From: Mactra quadrangularis
Taxonomy: Eukaryota; Mollusca; Bivalvia; Venerida; Mactridae
Length of the DNA stretch: 64,000 nt
Reading direction: 5' to 3'
Assembly (NCBI GenBank): GCA_025267735.1
Contig: CM046293.1
Coordinates: 14,842,560-14,906,559, forward strand
Position numbers and translations under genes: made by a program
The notes under the pieces: generated by a model
What the model was told of the DNA's origin: nothing
Database searches by the model: none
Seen by the model: only the letters and a program-made list of their open reading frames with translations
Shown: piece after piece, positions 30,401 to 45,400 of the stretch
Layout: every line of letters begins with the position of its first letter
How positions within the stretch are numbered: position 1 is the first letter of the stretch

Positions 30401-33400
30401 ATCTAAAGCCTTGCACCAACTTGCCTGAAGCATAAAGTGGAGCTAGTTAAAATTGATTTAGGCTAGTGAAAATGAATTATTGTATTATTTAGTTAAAGGC
30501 TAGTTCATAATTTTGCCCTTTGCAATATGACATAATGAAGTGGTAGACTAGTGAAAATGATTTATTTTGTATAGCTGGGCTAGTTAATAGTTTAGCTCTT
30601 TATAATTTAACACTAATGAAGTGGTGGGCTAGTGCTCAAGACAATTTAAGGTGAGGACTGTTCATATATTCAGAGACACAGTAAACAGAAAATACAATAA
30701 AACAGATTCACCAAACCAAACCCTGATTCAAGTCAGCATATAAAATTATTCATGTACTCATGACATTGACTCACCATGAGGGTGAGATCGTTTAAACCAA
30801 AACAACCAACATACAGCATTTAAAACTTGAAACCATCAATAGCATGGTAAACTGGTTTTATTAACCAACTAAAAACGTTTAAAAATCATTTGTCAGGCAT
30901 TTCAAGTAGTTTATGATTTCCCTTGACTGTTTTATGTGGTTTAAGTGTTGCAATTTTTTTAACAACATTTCATAGTGGGCTGAGAGTGACTGGTATATTT
31001 TTTTGTTAAAATTGATACTACAAGAATTGAAGTAATTATAAGAAAGAAAATACTTTTTTTAGATTTTAGCAATGACTTTGTGCATATCATAGATCAGGTA
31101 TAAAAGATTTTGTGTTTAGATCAATCCTACCCTACTTAGCAAATCTTGCCAACCCAAGAGTTTTTTTGTATATAATTTTGAAACTCCTGAGCCAACAGGT
31201 TTTATAACTACATCATCATCCAATCTTTCAAAAAGTTAGCAGTCTACAATAACAAGAGCAATCCACAGACAGCACACTCAACTTTTCAGCAGTAGTTGCA
31301 AAGATGGACTGTTGCGCAAAAAAAAATAACCAAGAAATTTCTAAGAATGAACGGGACACAATACTGTCAAAATTCATGCTTAATCGATAAAACTTGATAT
31401 TTGACTTCCAATGGTAACCCTGTAAACATGACTTTGTGTAAAGCTTCAAGTGAATTCCTCCAGTATTTCCAAAGATATAAAAAATGTTGCACCTGGAAAC
31501 TTAACCAAGAAGTGTTAGCCAACACAAACACTGACACCGATGTTGACACACGACTAAGTAGGATATTAGCCCCACTATTCTTCAAAGAGTCAAGCTAAAA
31601 ACAAAGCAGTATAGATCAATGTTGCACATAACTTGATAAAGAAATTCTGCCAAACTTTCTACAAGAGTTTTACAGCTTGTAGAAAGCTAAAGACATCATA
31701 AGTTTTTTATACCCAAGAAAAGATAAGCAAGATTTCCTTGACATAATAGTTTAACCATAAATTGTGTAAGATATGTAAAATCTCCAAAATGCAATAACCT
31801 AATAACCAAGCTATTTAATCCTACAAAAATACATCAGTTTTGCAAGAAATTAACAATATGGAAATTTCATCCATAGGGACTTGCAAGCATATATTGCAAA
31901 TATATCTATGGTGAATTTTGTTCACTTCAATTCATTTACGCTCTAAGTCCCCTTAATGCAAATTACATGTAGTGATCTTGATGAATCTGGCAGCGATATT
32001 AGAGATGGGTTATCCTGGTACTCCTAGGAGGACCCTGTCTGGTAACATAATACCATGAGAGTGATCTCCCTTGTGACAAAATGAGACAAAACTTAGTCAG
32101 AGTGATCTCCCTTGTGACAAAATGAGGCATAACTTAGACTACAGGAAGTTGAAATGTTTTAAGATATGAAAAAGTTCTCATTATCAATTAGTACAAATAC
32201 AAAATTTGTTTCCACCGACAATTTATAATGAAAATATTGTCTCATACAACAAGACAAGAATCTGTAATGTTTAAATTGTTTCCATCCATTCATTTCTGTT
32301 TTTTTATGTCCTTTATTCTGGACTTTCTGAAATCTATTTCATCCCCTACTCACTAACCTTTCAACAAGGAGCTGGGACTCACTTGTACTTAAAGAGTTCA
32401 TGACCTATGGCGTGTAAATAATTAAAGTTCATGAACTTATCCCGAATCAGACTGTTATTGATTAGTCCATGAATATTTGATAAACAGTTTTTAAAAACTG
32501 TTCATGAAATTCAGTTCATGAACTTTGATTATGAACTGTTTTAGTTCCATTCATGAACAGTTCATAAATGGCCTGAGTAGTTCATGATTCTATGAACATT
32601 ATTTCACAGGGGTTGGCACAATCTATGTATATAATGTCCTGGGTGGATCAAGACTGGCCATGTGATAAGCTATGGTGCATAATATTTTTAAATCAACATT
32701 CAAACATTCAGTAACAATGTAAGAGTTACACTAAATTGCTAAACAATTGCAACATTAGACAAGTAATCTATTTTTTTTATTTTGATACATTATAATCAAC
32801 CTATATCTTACACTAAAATAACATTCCATACCGTACATATATATCATATTGTTATATTTCATGATACAGCTATGATTACAATGCACCTGTTCTAAAGTGC
32901 GGGTAATGTACACTTAACACCCCTTCCCCCCTATGTCAGTTATACAATATGAACAGATATTATGTTCTTATCATTTTAAAATCTTAAAATCTTTTTGAAG
33001 TTAATACAATGCTGAAGTTTTGAACTCCATGAAATTCAATAATAGGACAATTATAATTTTACGAAGATTTGAGCAATGTGTCAAAATGTCAGACCTACTG
33101 AAATTTTAAACTTTTAGTACCATGTGTCTCCTTGAATAATACCTTATGACTAAGATATGTATAAAGGAATATATACAGTGTAGATATACTGTACTCACCA
33201 AAAGTTTGGAGACATTTTCACTTTGTATGTCTACTGAATAGCAAATTTGTCTACAATTTGATTACAGTATGTTTTTGTTATGCTTTTTAGTTTTGCTTTT
33301 TTTGTCACCATCAAAATTATAACTGGGAATACAAAAAAACATACAAGCTCATAATGTTATTGAAAATATTTAAAATAAACAGTTTTTGAGGCTTTATGAT

Positions 33401-36400
33401 GTTCGATGTTGAATATTATAAAAAATTTATGTGTTACATTCATGAAATTTGTTTTCATTTTATCACAAACCGTACTTAAATATTTAAAAAAAATGATTCT
33501 ACAAATTATTATCAAAAATTCAAGAACTGTAGTAAATTTTTTTGTCTCCAAACTTTTGGTGGGTACTATATTTCAGTTGATCAGTATGACATATGTAATT
33601 TTGAAAATGCAGTCAATTATATATTTTTGACAAGTTTTGTGATTTGGGGTATTAAGAAGTCACGCACATATACAATACTTCAATGCATTTTTTTGCAGTT
33701 CAAAACTATTTTATAACAGCTTATTTGATTTTAATTCATATATCAATCTAAAACAAGTGGGAACAAATTATATCAATCACTCTCCAGCCCAAAGTTCTAA
33801 GGTCTCTAAAAACAGAGCAAATATATTTAAGTTCCTGGAACAGTCAGTCAATCTAATCACTGCTCCAGGAAAGGCTAAATCTCTGTACATAGCTGTCAAC
33901 CAGTTACCTAAGGCATATACTTCCATCAGTGACTTACAACTGCCCTACATGATTTAGAATCAGTATTAAGAGGAAGAATTGCTGTTGAAATTAGTCATAA
34001 TTGACTGACAACTGCCCTACACGATTAGAATCAGTGGTAAGAGAAAGAATTAAGTTGAAATTATTTATGATTGACTTACAACTGCCCTACACGATTTAGA
34101 ATCAGTGGTAAGAGGTAGAATTGCAGTTGAAATTATTCCATGACCAAACTCCACAAATTATTTAGTATGCCTTGCCTGAGAATCAAATCAACAACCCATC
34201 GATAAGTAGACTTGTGCTCTATCAACAGAGCTTGCCGAGAGTGATGTGATCTTTATATAGAATTAGATGTGAATGTTTGCTCCATTTTATCATGTGAAAA
34301 TATCATTTAAATGAAGTATATAAAATACATTATATATATTATTTATATAACCAATCGTTAACTTTCTTACAGTATGGTATGTGGATGAACAATTCTACTT
34401 TGAAATGATGACAGATAATTTAATATCTAACATCTTTTGATACCATATATACCTTAATAAATGTCCAGTATCGTACAACATTTTATTTGTATGCATTGAA
34501 ACATGATGGACGTGAAAATTGAAATAACGAAAACAAAAGTTTTTTGGAATTAAATATGAAGTAATTTCTTATATCTCAAGTGGAACACTTGAGATAGGGC
34601 TGTCATTTTGAAGATGTTTTAAGGAGATTATATAATCAAATTTTATTCAACTGTCAGTGCAGCATACATTTACCCCACTGGTTTAAATACTCACTACAGT
34701 ATTTAGATCAATAAAAATAGATACCCGGAATCTGAATTTGTGTAGATTGATTATCGAATACAAATAGAGTATAAAATTTAAGAATACTATCTGAAAATTC
34801 ATTGTTGCACTCAGCACATTTTATAGAGTGACTATGGTATCCTTACTGCACACTAGAAAGCAGATATCAAGTTTTCATGATGGGTAAGCAACATGCAATA
34901 TGATCTTATAATACAGTTTATCATAAATAAACCTATCTACATTGTATTAAAAATGCATGAACAACGTAGTATACTTTAACATCAAGTGTTATTTTATAAT
35001 GTAATAAAAATGACATAATATCACAAAATATTCTGATCATGTAATTCAAGAACAATATGTCTGAAGTCACAAAATAGGTAGACAAAGAGTATTGTTCTGC
35101 AATGCTAGCAGCTTCTTAAAGGGCTACATAGGGATTTCCTATGAAACGTTCAGCTTCAATTTGTAACAAATTGAATTGCCATACGAAGCAAGTTTTTTTT
35201 CTTGCTCAACAAAAACATTAGGAACTCCTCTTCTTTCAAAATGGCTGCCCCCATAGTAAACACGTTTTTTTTTCATGAATACTTATTTCTTTATTTAATG
35301 CAAAAATTTCATTTGAGCAGTAATGTTGATAATTGTTTTACATCAAATATTGTGTCCATATTATCGCAGCTTCACAAATGAAAGGATTGGATATTCTTGG
35401 ACAAACCTAGTTGCATGTCTTTGGACACAAAGGATTACTTTGTTTAAACAAATTAGCCACATGTCAAAAGGCGTGTAGGTTATAGTAGCCTCAGAGTAAT
35501 GTCAACTGATTGAGACTAGTAAAAAATACTAATTTCAGGCTAGTTGATCATTTGGTTCATTACAAATACTAGAAAACATAACAAATGAAACTTATTGCTT
35601 GCAAAATTTAAGGTTAAAGACTGCACTGAAGCAAGTTTATTTTTTGACTTGCTATGGTGCAGTCTTCGACCTTAAATTTCCCCAGCACAGTACACTGATC
35701 TAAACAAACATAACTTCAATGGTTCAATAAAGTGCAATATTAAAATACAGAGAGAGGGATATTAAGATTGAAGATTGCAGTATTGAAGGTCCATGATTTA
35801 TGCATGGAACTTAACTGTTTATTTGATTTACTGCAACATAATGTTGACTTTTATAGCATGCAATGAATTACAATATAAAACATTACAACGTTTCTATGTG
35901 AGTTCTAATATTGATAAATTATCTGACCTACAAACTGTTTATTTGAACAGTACATACATTAAGGTCATGCATATTTATGTACTCTGTCTTTGAGCCGTTT
36001 GAATAATCATCCATATTTCTGCCCTAATGTTTTTTACTAGTTTTGATTTGCTTTTTACAGCCGTCATTGCAAATCCTGATATCCATGTAGAACTGATTCT
36101 TAATAGACAATCCAACATTGATTTGCATTTTGGAATATGAATACAATCTAGCATTTTATAAAGCTATAAACTGAAGGACGTTTTTTATATTTATGAGTTT
36201 TCATGTTTCCTGTGAAGTATTAAAAACAAGAAAACACAGTTTGTTTTGATGTCTGAAACATCTTTTAACATCATGCATAACATCATGAGAGCATTATATA
36301 TAGTATATATATACTGGAGTTCTAGAGGCTTCTATTACACTCCTTGTCTGACTTGATATACCAATATATCACAAACACAAGCCCTTATGATATGTATGGA

Positions 36401-39400
36401 TACAAAATTTTCTATCAATGACAGCCCTACTTTTTACATAGATAAATAAGGGAAAAAGATTGGTGCAAGGTAAACGTTCGCCGCATCAGGATACTTCCAG
36501 CTGGCCGAGTCCAAACATTCAAACCTTCAATTCATATAGTTCTTGTTAAAGCTGATAATTATTAACTGACTCTGGTCATTTATAATGGATTACAACACAT
36601 TACATTATACAGCAGACTGAGACTGGCATAAAGGGGTTCTCTGATCTAAATGTGATTTGTCAGACGACGAGTGTGTGTAGAAGAATTATTCGAGACATTC
36701 TGAGAGTTTCTAACAGACCCAAATCCCTCTGTGGTTCCACAATAAACAAACCAATCACTAAATTCTTGGAAATATTTAAAATTAGTCAACAAATTTAAAA
36801 GTCAACCTGAAATGCAAAACAATGTAAAAAAATAAAATCAACAAACAACTAGCACTACAAAATCTTAGAAGCAATGTTGAATTTTTCCCCCACACAGAAA
36901 TACGGCACCAGGAACATGAATAAATTACTACAATGTTCCGAACCTTCTTCAAGCATTTCCAAGCTTTCTCTATGAAATGAACTAAAGTCAAGTATCAGAC
37001 GATGTCTTCCATTTAACCATATGAGTAGACAGTAAAATTATGACAATTTTCTCATAGTAACATTCTCCGATACATTGTATTATCAAATATTATCAGCCGC
37101 CAATGAGCTAGTATGCAAATGAGGCCATTTCCCAGAATACTTTTTCTTAAACGTCTGCTTTTTATTAAATGTCCAATATAAAAATTAATTCAGCACAGAC
37201 GTAGAAATATTGAACATGGATATGATTAATTCATTCACAATAACGTTAAGCTAATTTGCATGAACAGAACAATATGTTAAATCGTGTTCCCTCTGGGAGG
37301 TGAAACGTCTTGGAGACCAAAAGAAGATAAAAAATGATCAAAAACATGATCACTTCCAGTAATGTAATAGTACGTGTAGGAATATCAATGTTCTTGATGA
37401 GTCAAATATTAAATGAACTTGAAAGGAGTGGGTGTGGCCAAGTGGTTCGGACATAATGGACAGGTAATCATTAAATGGCAAGTTCCATATTAATTTAAAT
37501 CACATTTTAAACATACCTTGTTGTTTCCAAGAGCAAAACAGTTGTAACTCAATTTAGAAAAAAAGTGAGTTTTGACTATTTTGCACTAAGCCCACGTAGT
37601 GTTTTTTCTGACAGTGTCTTCTTGTTTTGTTGATAAGAAGCATCAATGATATTAGACAATGACTTTAATTGTCTTTATGTTACAATAATGAAATCACTAA
37701 GTCTAAAAGGACTTATGTTTTGTCCTATAAATAGCTCAGTGCTCATGGAAAGTACAAATTGTCACATTAAAAATATCATCAGAAACTCTTCAGGGATGCA
37801 AACACTCCTTTAATAAGTATAGTTTCTGCCTTTAGAAAGAATTAATCTATATTAAGAGTCTGAAAACTCTGATTCCAGAGGGTTCTTTTTATAAATCATA
37901 TCATTTGACGTACTCAATCCTCATTATTATGTCCCCGAAGTACCACATTACAATAACAATTTGTTGCAAAAATAAATAAATAATGATAAAAAAATTAATT
38001 ATGAATTTAATCATTTTACAAAATCTTTAATTACTGACATCTATGAGTCATGAACAAATGTTGCATCATTAGAAATGCATTTTCTACATTATTTAATAAG
38101 CATCTGGTGATATTGATCAAGAAAAAGCATCAGGTGATACAGATTGAAATCAAGCTTTTAATGAAACAGATGATGCATGTTGTCTGCTGAGAATAATAAA
38201 ATCAAAACAGAGGTAAACAGAGTAGAACAAACTTTTATTTATGATCAACTTAGATTGACTTTAATTGAAGTAAAACATGGAGAAGCAACTAGGGTACTAT
38301 AATATTGATTGTGACTTAATTTATCATTCTAATCTACCAATACATTGTAGTAATATAAGACCAGCCCTGCATTCAGTTACTGCGAACGTTACAAAACGTT
38401 CCATAACAATACGTTCGGAACTCCTTGGCCATTCGCTGCGAATAATCTCGGACATATTTAGACGCTATTCTGAAACTACCGGTGCTAAAGTAAACAAATA
38501 TATGATCGTTTAGGCATTGAGTGATGTTTCGTTTTTAGTCCGTAAATTTTGAAACATCACTCATTTCCTCAGCGAATGGCTGAGGAGTTCCGAATGTATC
38601 TTTATGTAACGTTCTGTAGCGTTTTGTGTAATTGAACATGCTACTGTATTCATAATTAAAATACTTAAAATCATGATAAAGTTTTTGCTCACTGACCTGG
38701 AGGAAAAAAATATGGTAATAAACTATTGTCATAAAATGGTTCATTTAATTATTCTATAAATCATTAATGTATCTTTAAGAGCTGACAGTCTTAGAACAGT
38801 AGAGTTTTTACACAATATATTCCAGGCTTGCCATAGTTCTGATCAAGATGTGATCTAGATATTGGAAACTGTCCAGTTTGGGTCAAGCGAGAAAAATCAC
38901 AGCTCAAGTAGTTAACATTCAATACTCCTTGACATCAATACTTACATGTAAATCTAATTGTAGAAATGATATATTCTGTATATATATGGATTAATAGAAA
39001 TGTGGACAATTGACTCCAAGAAGATAAGTCAGAGCAAAACTAGTCTATATCCTAATTCCATTGTTGTATGTAGGTAAGGTAGTATGGTCTTATTTAATAA
39101 GGGATTTATAAAGGAATGGAAGGCTTAGAGTTAATAATTTGGAAAATGAATAAAAAACTCTAAGCATTATATATTAATGAAAGGGAAGTAACTTGTGCTG
39201 AGAAGAAATATACAGTAGAGTTCAAAATTGATGGTCTTAATATAGAGACATTTTTCTCCGAAATTTAAGCATATGGGACTTTAAACTGTCAATGATTGTA
39301 TGATTTTGCATTAACCAAGGTGGTCCTCATAGCAGAACTTAACTGCAATTCAAACTTCAAAAGGGGAATAACTCTTTAAAATAGTTAAATGATTATTCTC

Positions 39401-42400
39401 CAATATTCTCACAAAATTAAGTTATTTTTCATTCAAAGTTCTGATTCAAGAAGAGAAACATCTGAAAGACAAACAAGTAACATATATATTATACAGTAAC
39501 AAGACTTGTCTAGCCAGAATATCACACTATCTGTATCAAATGTTTATCATGCAGAGTTATCTCCCTTAGATAACTCTCTAATTAAAGTATCATTTTTATC
39601 ACTTCAGTTAAACATTATACTGATAAGGCAAATGTTGAACAAATGGAATCAATGTTTTCTAGATGTTTTTTTTCCTGTACAAGTGGGAACAAGCAGTGTG
39701 TCTAGGTACTACAGTGGAGATTCACCATAAATCAGATGATATCAAGCTAGCTCTCTAGGATGAAATAATGACAGGTAATAACCTGAAATAACCAGGTGAT
39801 TGGACTAATTAATTACTAATCATGAGAGAATTGTAAATAAATAACCATTATTTATAGGTGGTCATTGAGGAAACGTCTCCAACATATTGCAGGAAATATT
39901 AACTATAACCTTTGATTTATGATCCAGGATATACAGTGCCCTGCAAATGTTCTAGGACAAATGAAATTTGGAGACAAAATTATCATGTTTACCACAAGTA
40001 ATTTTACTGTAATTACTCTTTAAAAGCTTATTCATGTAATCTAGTTTGAATTGTATGCAGAAAACTAAACTAAACTTCATTAAATGTAAGGCTGATTTAG
40101 AAATTTTCGAAAGTTAAATGTGAGTTTAAACTAAATGAAAACAGGAATTTATGTAAGAACTTTTGAAGAGAACTTTATAATGATCGCAGACTGTGGTACT
40201 ATTTCCTTATAATTTACATGAAAACAGTAAAAGTGTTTATCTAAGCATTTATATTGGCTCAACATTACAGTGGGCGTTAATAGTTATATTTGATTTTTAT
40301 TAAATCACAACTTTTGAAAATAGACCTCAGTTCTGTTATACCTCAATTGTTAGATAGATATAGAGAAATATCCTTTAATGATCACCTCGGAAGGAACAGT
40401 TACCTCTAACAACAATCCCTTTTAGAAGCGCTGTTACCTCCCAAATAGCCATCACAAACCAAATAAAGTCAACTTCTAAAAGCAGCCAACTCTATAAAGC
40501 AATAACTCCCAAATAACACTCCCCTCCCCATATTAGTCACCTCTAAATAGCAATTACTGCCAAATGACAGTCACCTTCCAACATCAGTCATCTCTAAATA
40601 GCAATCACTCCCAAATATTGGTCACACTTCAAAATCAGTCACCTTAAAATGGCAATTACTCTCAAACAACAGTCATATCCCAACACAAACACCCACAAAC
40701 TCTCAGATAAGTTTGTCATTACAATGTTTATATCATAATCATTAAAGGAAGTCCTGTGGCAACCATCTATCAAAGACATATTTCAATTCCTGATTTTAAA
40801 ACATGGAAGCTTCGAAGAATAAAAAAGTCAGTTTAGTTTAAATAAATAATCTGTTCATACAAGATACCTCAGGGAGACCTTATTCAGATTTTAAAAAATT
40901 GACACAAACAAATTGGTCTTTAATGGCCAGGTGCTAGTTGATTACTGTGTGGTCTTGAACACAGGTTTATGTACCAGAGATAGAGATGGCCAGGTGAGTC
41001 TGTTAACAGTCTGAAAACAGCTGCAGAGAAGCTAGAAAATAGAGAATAAATGTAATTGAATGCACCAACAGACCTTATTATATCGTCTACATATTGTGTA
41101 TAACAAATCTTTTATATATATATCAGCGCAACCCACCCGTCATAAAATACCAGTTATATACAGTACCCTCTAAAAGTTCTTGGACAAAATCTGGCTTTTA
41201 GGATATACTGATTCACATTCTATCATGAAAAACAAAGTAAGAGTCATTTGAGCCAGTGTCAAACTCGGCATTTATTAGTGTAACACAATGGCACGCTGCC
41301 AGAACAATAGAGAGTTCTGTAGGGGTTATAATGACAAATGAGGGCGTGGTTGATCACCAGTGATCATTGATATGGTCTGGTGGCCTGCAGCGTGAGTTAG
41401 TTCAGGGAGTCGCTGTCTAGCTTCAGGAGAGAGCGGACATGCATTTGTAAATATGTTAGCTATTTATACCTATATCAATAATAAGTTACTAAGCTGTGAT
41501 GTGTGTTCGTTGTTATATTGTTGGTAATTTTAAGGTACTGAGTTAGTATGTGGACAGTGGACAGGTAGTGCCACATTAGTTCATCAACATATGATTAAAA
41601 CTCTTTTGTGTGATTGAGCTTTAATTACAGTACAACTACTCGTAGAGTGCGTGATACTATTTTCTAACAATTTCATTTATCCAGAAACTTTTGGAGTGAG
41701 CTGTAATGTAAGATATTGACAAAATGCCAAACTTTACATCAATACAAAACATTTTGAACGTTTTCCTTCTTTTTTAAAATACATAATATCTAAATAATGA
41801 GTCCCTGCACTTTGAAATGCTCCTATTTTCAATAACAAACCATATCATTAAAAAATTCAATATAAATTTTAAGTTATGACATATGAATCTATTAATGGTG
41901 TTAAACAGGAATGCAGTTATGCATAAATTTACAAGGGATATAATATACAACTTTAATATAGGTTAATATATATTTTGTGTATTGAAATTATATATTGTGC
42001 ATTGAGTGCCTTGTGCATCAAGTTTTTGAATCACATAAATAGTCTGTTATTGGGTTACGGTTGAAAATCATTTTTTATGGTACATAAATAAATGATAGAT
42101 TAGGCTCAAACACATAACCCCAGAAACCTCGTTTCATTACCTAAATCACTCAACTAGAATATTAATTGCAACCTATCATTAGGTTATGTTGAGTTTTGGT
42201 TTTTGACACACCTATTTCAACAGTCAAAGAGATACAAAGAGGTGGACAGTCACCCTAACCATCATTCCTACAATTCACCAATACCTAAAGGTAGCAATAT
42301 CATCAATGTTGCAAAAGTATGGTTTATGATAAAAATCAGTCCTTTGATAATATGGGAGTTAGATTTTCATTTTTAAAACATGATTATTTTTTATTGATGC

Positions 42401-45400
42401 TGGATTGGGTTCAAACCCATGACCCCGGGACCCTTTTCTCTCCACTTGACCAATATTGCAATGTTTATAAGTCTCAAACACCAAAGAATATAAGAATATA
42501 AGAATTCTACAAGTTCTTAGATAATAACTGTAATATTGCAATAGTTATATCCAAGAGTTTTTAGGAAACAATTAAAAAACAATTAATACACAAATAACTT
42601 TACTGAGAGATGATACAGATTATATGGTCTAACAGTAACAGCATTCATTTTCTTTCTTCTAAAAAAATTTAACGTCAAAATAAACAGGCATACAGTCTGC
42701 TATTGTTTTTCATCAACAGCTGACAAAATTTCCAGTCTTTGATAAAAAATAAAGAATTATATAAACCTTAATGCTTCGTTGCTTCATTTCTTAATACCTG
42801 CTACCTCATACACAACAAAATTTATTTTGCGCAGCATTTACAATGCTATCTTGAATATATGAAATACTTCATCCTCTGGCGCCACAAAATGCAATTTACG
42901 CAGATTCGTAAAAAATTGAATTGTTATGTTATCTGCGAATTTTTAAATTTCTTTTTTTCCGAGATGTAAAAAAATCGAAAGTGGAAAATATACGCAGATA
43001 CCTCCTGGGGGAGTCTGAACAATCTTAAGTCACATGACAAAAATTTCCCCTTAAAGAAAATCAACCAATCAGGTGACTTTATTAAGTTGACGCTAAGCAG
43101 ACAAGCCGTCCCACCCAAATAATTTTCTATTTTATATAGAATTTTGAAGGTAGCTAACTTGAACTACAGATAAGTTTATACAACAAGTACAGTTCACTCC
43201 AAAAGTTCTTGAACCATAGCAATTATGAGAAAAATTTATCATGCATACATTGAGTAATTTTCCTATAATTAAAGATAATGCATGTAACATAATAATTGAG
43301 TAATATGTTTTTCAAGTGGAAAAAAGCATTCATTTATCCTAAAAACAGATTTTTTCCAAGGACATTTGAAGAGCACTGTATATTTAGATGTTTGTAATGG
43401 CAATCATGTAAGACAGCAGGAAGCGAATACCACTTTAAAATAATCCTATCAGCTAGATTAGAGCATGATACAAAAACTTTCAAATCTTCATGAAAATATT
43501 TTTCTGGATTTTAAACCATAGATTATTCTAATGTCTTCCACTTATTTCAGATCACTTATATACAGTGCCGTCCAAAAGTCTTTAGACAAAATTCCAGTTT
43601 GGATAATCCATTGCACATTTACCTATAATGAAAATAAACCAAGGCTCAATGGAGCATATTCCATTCACTACAGGGCTTGAATGATGCAAAATGCGAGTGG
43701 ATTTTAAAAATAGCGAGTAACTTTTATTCTAACTCGCAATTTTTCACAAGTTGAAATTGATGCAATAATATTACTTCATAACTTATAAAGCTCAAATCAG
43801 TGTTAAAACGGACAGACAGATCAATAGTATCAATTAAATTTTCACCATAAAAAACATGTTTGATATTCTTGATATTCTTTGTCTATCCTACAATAACGCC
43901 TACAATCATCTTCAATAAGAAAGTGTAAGCAAACATATCAGAAACAATAGCAGTCAATCAAAGTATTGAAATACAGAAATACTTTTGTGCACATAATGAA
44001 ACCTAACAAATCCATACTAATGATTACTCCTTAGACAATAGATTCAAGTATGAACCAAGCAGGGCAAAAACAATGCAGGCGAAGTGTTTATTCTATCCTG
44101 TATAAATGGCAAATACTACTGCTTAGTATATTAAGGAGATTTGACTCTGGTCATTCACACACTTATCAATATAAGTAAATACCTGTCACTGACACTAAAA
44201 CAAAGAAGCGTCAGTTGATTATTGGAACTACTTTCATCCCCTAGAAATAAACTGCATAGTAAATCAAAGACACATGTATCACTCCGCAGCTTAAACTGGT
44301 CAGGCACTTGAATCCTGGATAGTTTTCAACTTGTGGTATAACTTAAGCCTTTTGACGAAATCCCTGAAAGTCTAAAAACCATGTTACAGCAAGTGGGGAG
44401 GGCCACAGTGGAAGTTGAATATAAAATGCTCTTCCAGAGGGATGAAAAGATAACAGCATTCATAATGTTAGTACAGGAAGACGTTTTAAAGAACAATTTA
44501 TTCCAAAATGAACCTAGATAGATCTGATCAGACTATTAAGCTCAAATTTCAGTCACTATCATAAACATAAATCAAAATGTATACTGTCTGTTTTATTCAA
44601 ACTTAGATTTATATGTATACTTCAGTATGACAAAAGTCAAATAATGCAACAGTTCAATGCCCTCTTCAAAGTACCATAACCAGTTCCTACTTTACAATTT
44701 TAACAAACTTGAAATATTCATTCTTGGTTATTTTACATAAATATTATATTAAATCATACTTTATATAGAACCTTAGAACATTTCAAAATTCAACAAAAAA
44801 TACAGAATTAAAGAATTTCAGCATATCACAATCTTGCGACAATTGACCCCTGTTAAATTTAAATATCATAAACATTCATTAAATTAGTTAGCCACAAGTA
44901 GTAGCTTTACAGATGTAGTGTTAATTTATCTCAGGTCAATTAGAAGAAACTATATCATCATTGATTCATCCACCTAGATTTATTTCACTGGCTGGTTTTT
45001 GATAATCTTCACAGAAATGTTTCCAGGGCAACGACTTCCTGGAGCAGTTTTACAAGTTACAGACAATTCCAGAACTTAATTAGTCTGAAATGAAGATTGA
45101 CTTCTTTAGTTTAGATGAACAAAGCTAACACAGGATTCTTACGTATTAAGCTAACTATTACAACTATGCAGTGAAGGAATGCTGCAATTTGATTGGACAA
45201 TTTTGAATTTTGGCACAGAGCCAACCAATCAAATTGCAGAATCTGGTATGATTGAAAAATTCCTCTTTTTGACATCCAATTATATAGGAGAAGCTCAGCT
45301 ATTGTCAAAAATGTTCTAACACTATGAAGAAATTCTTGTTATGTCGAAACACACAATATATTAAATTAATCACATTTCAAAAAGAAAGCTGGATCACAAA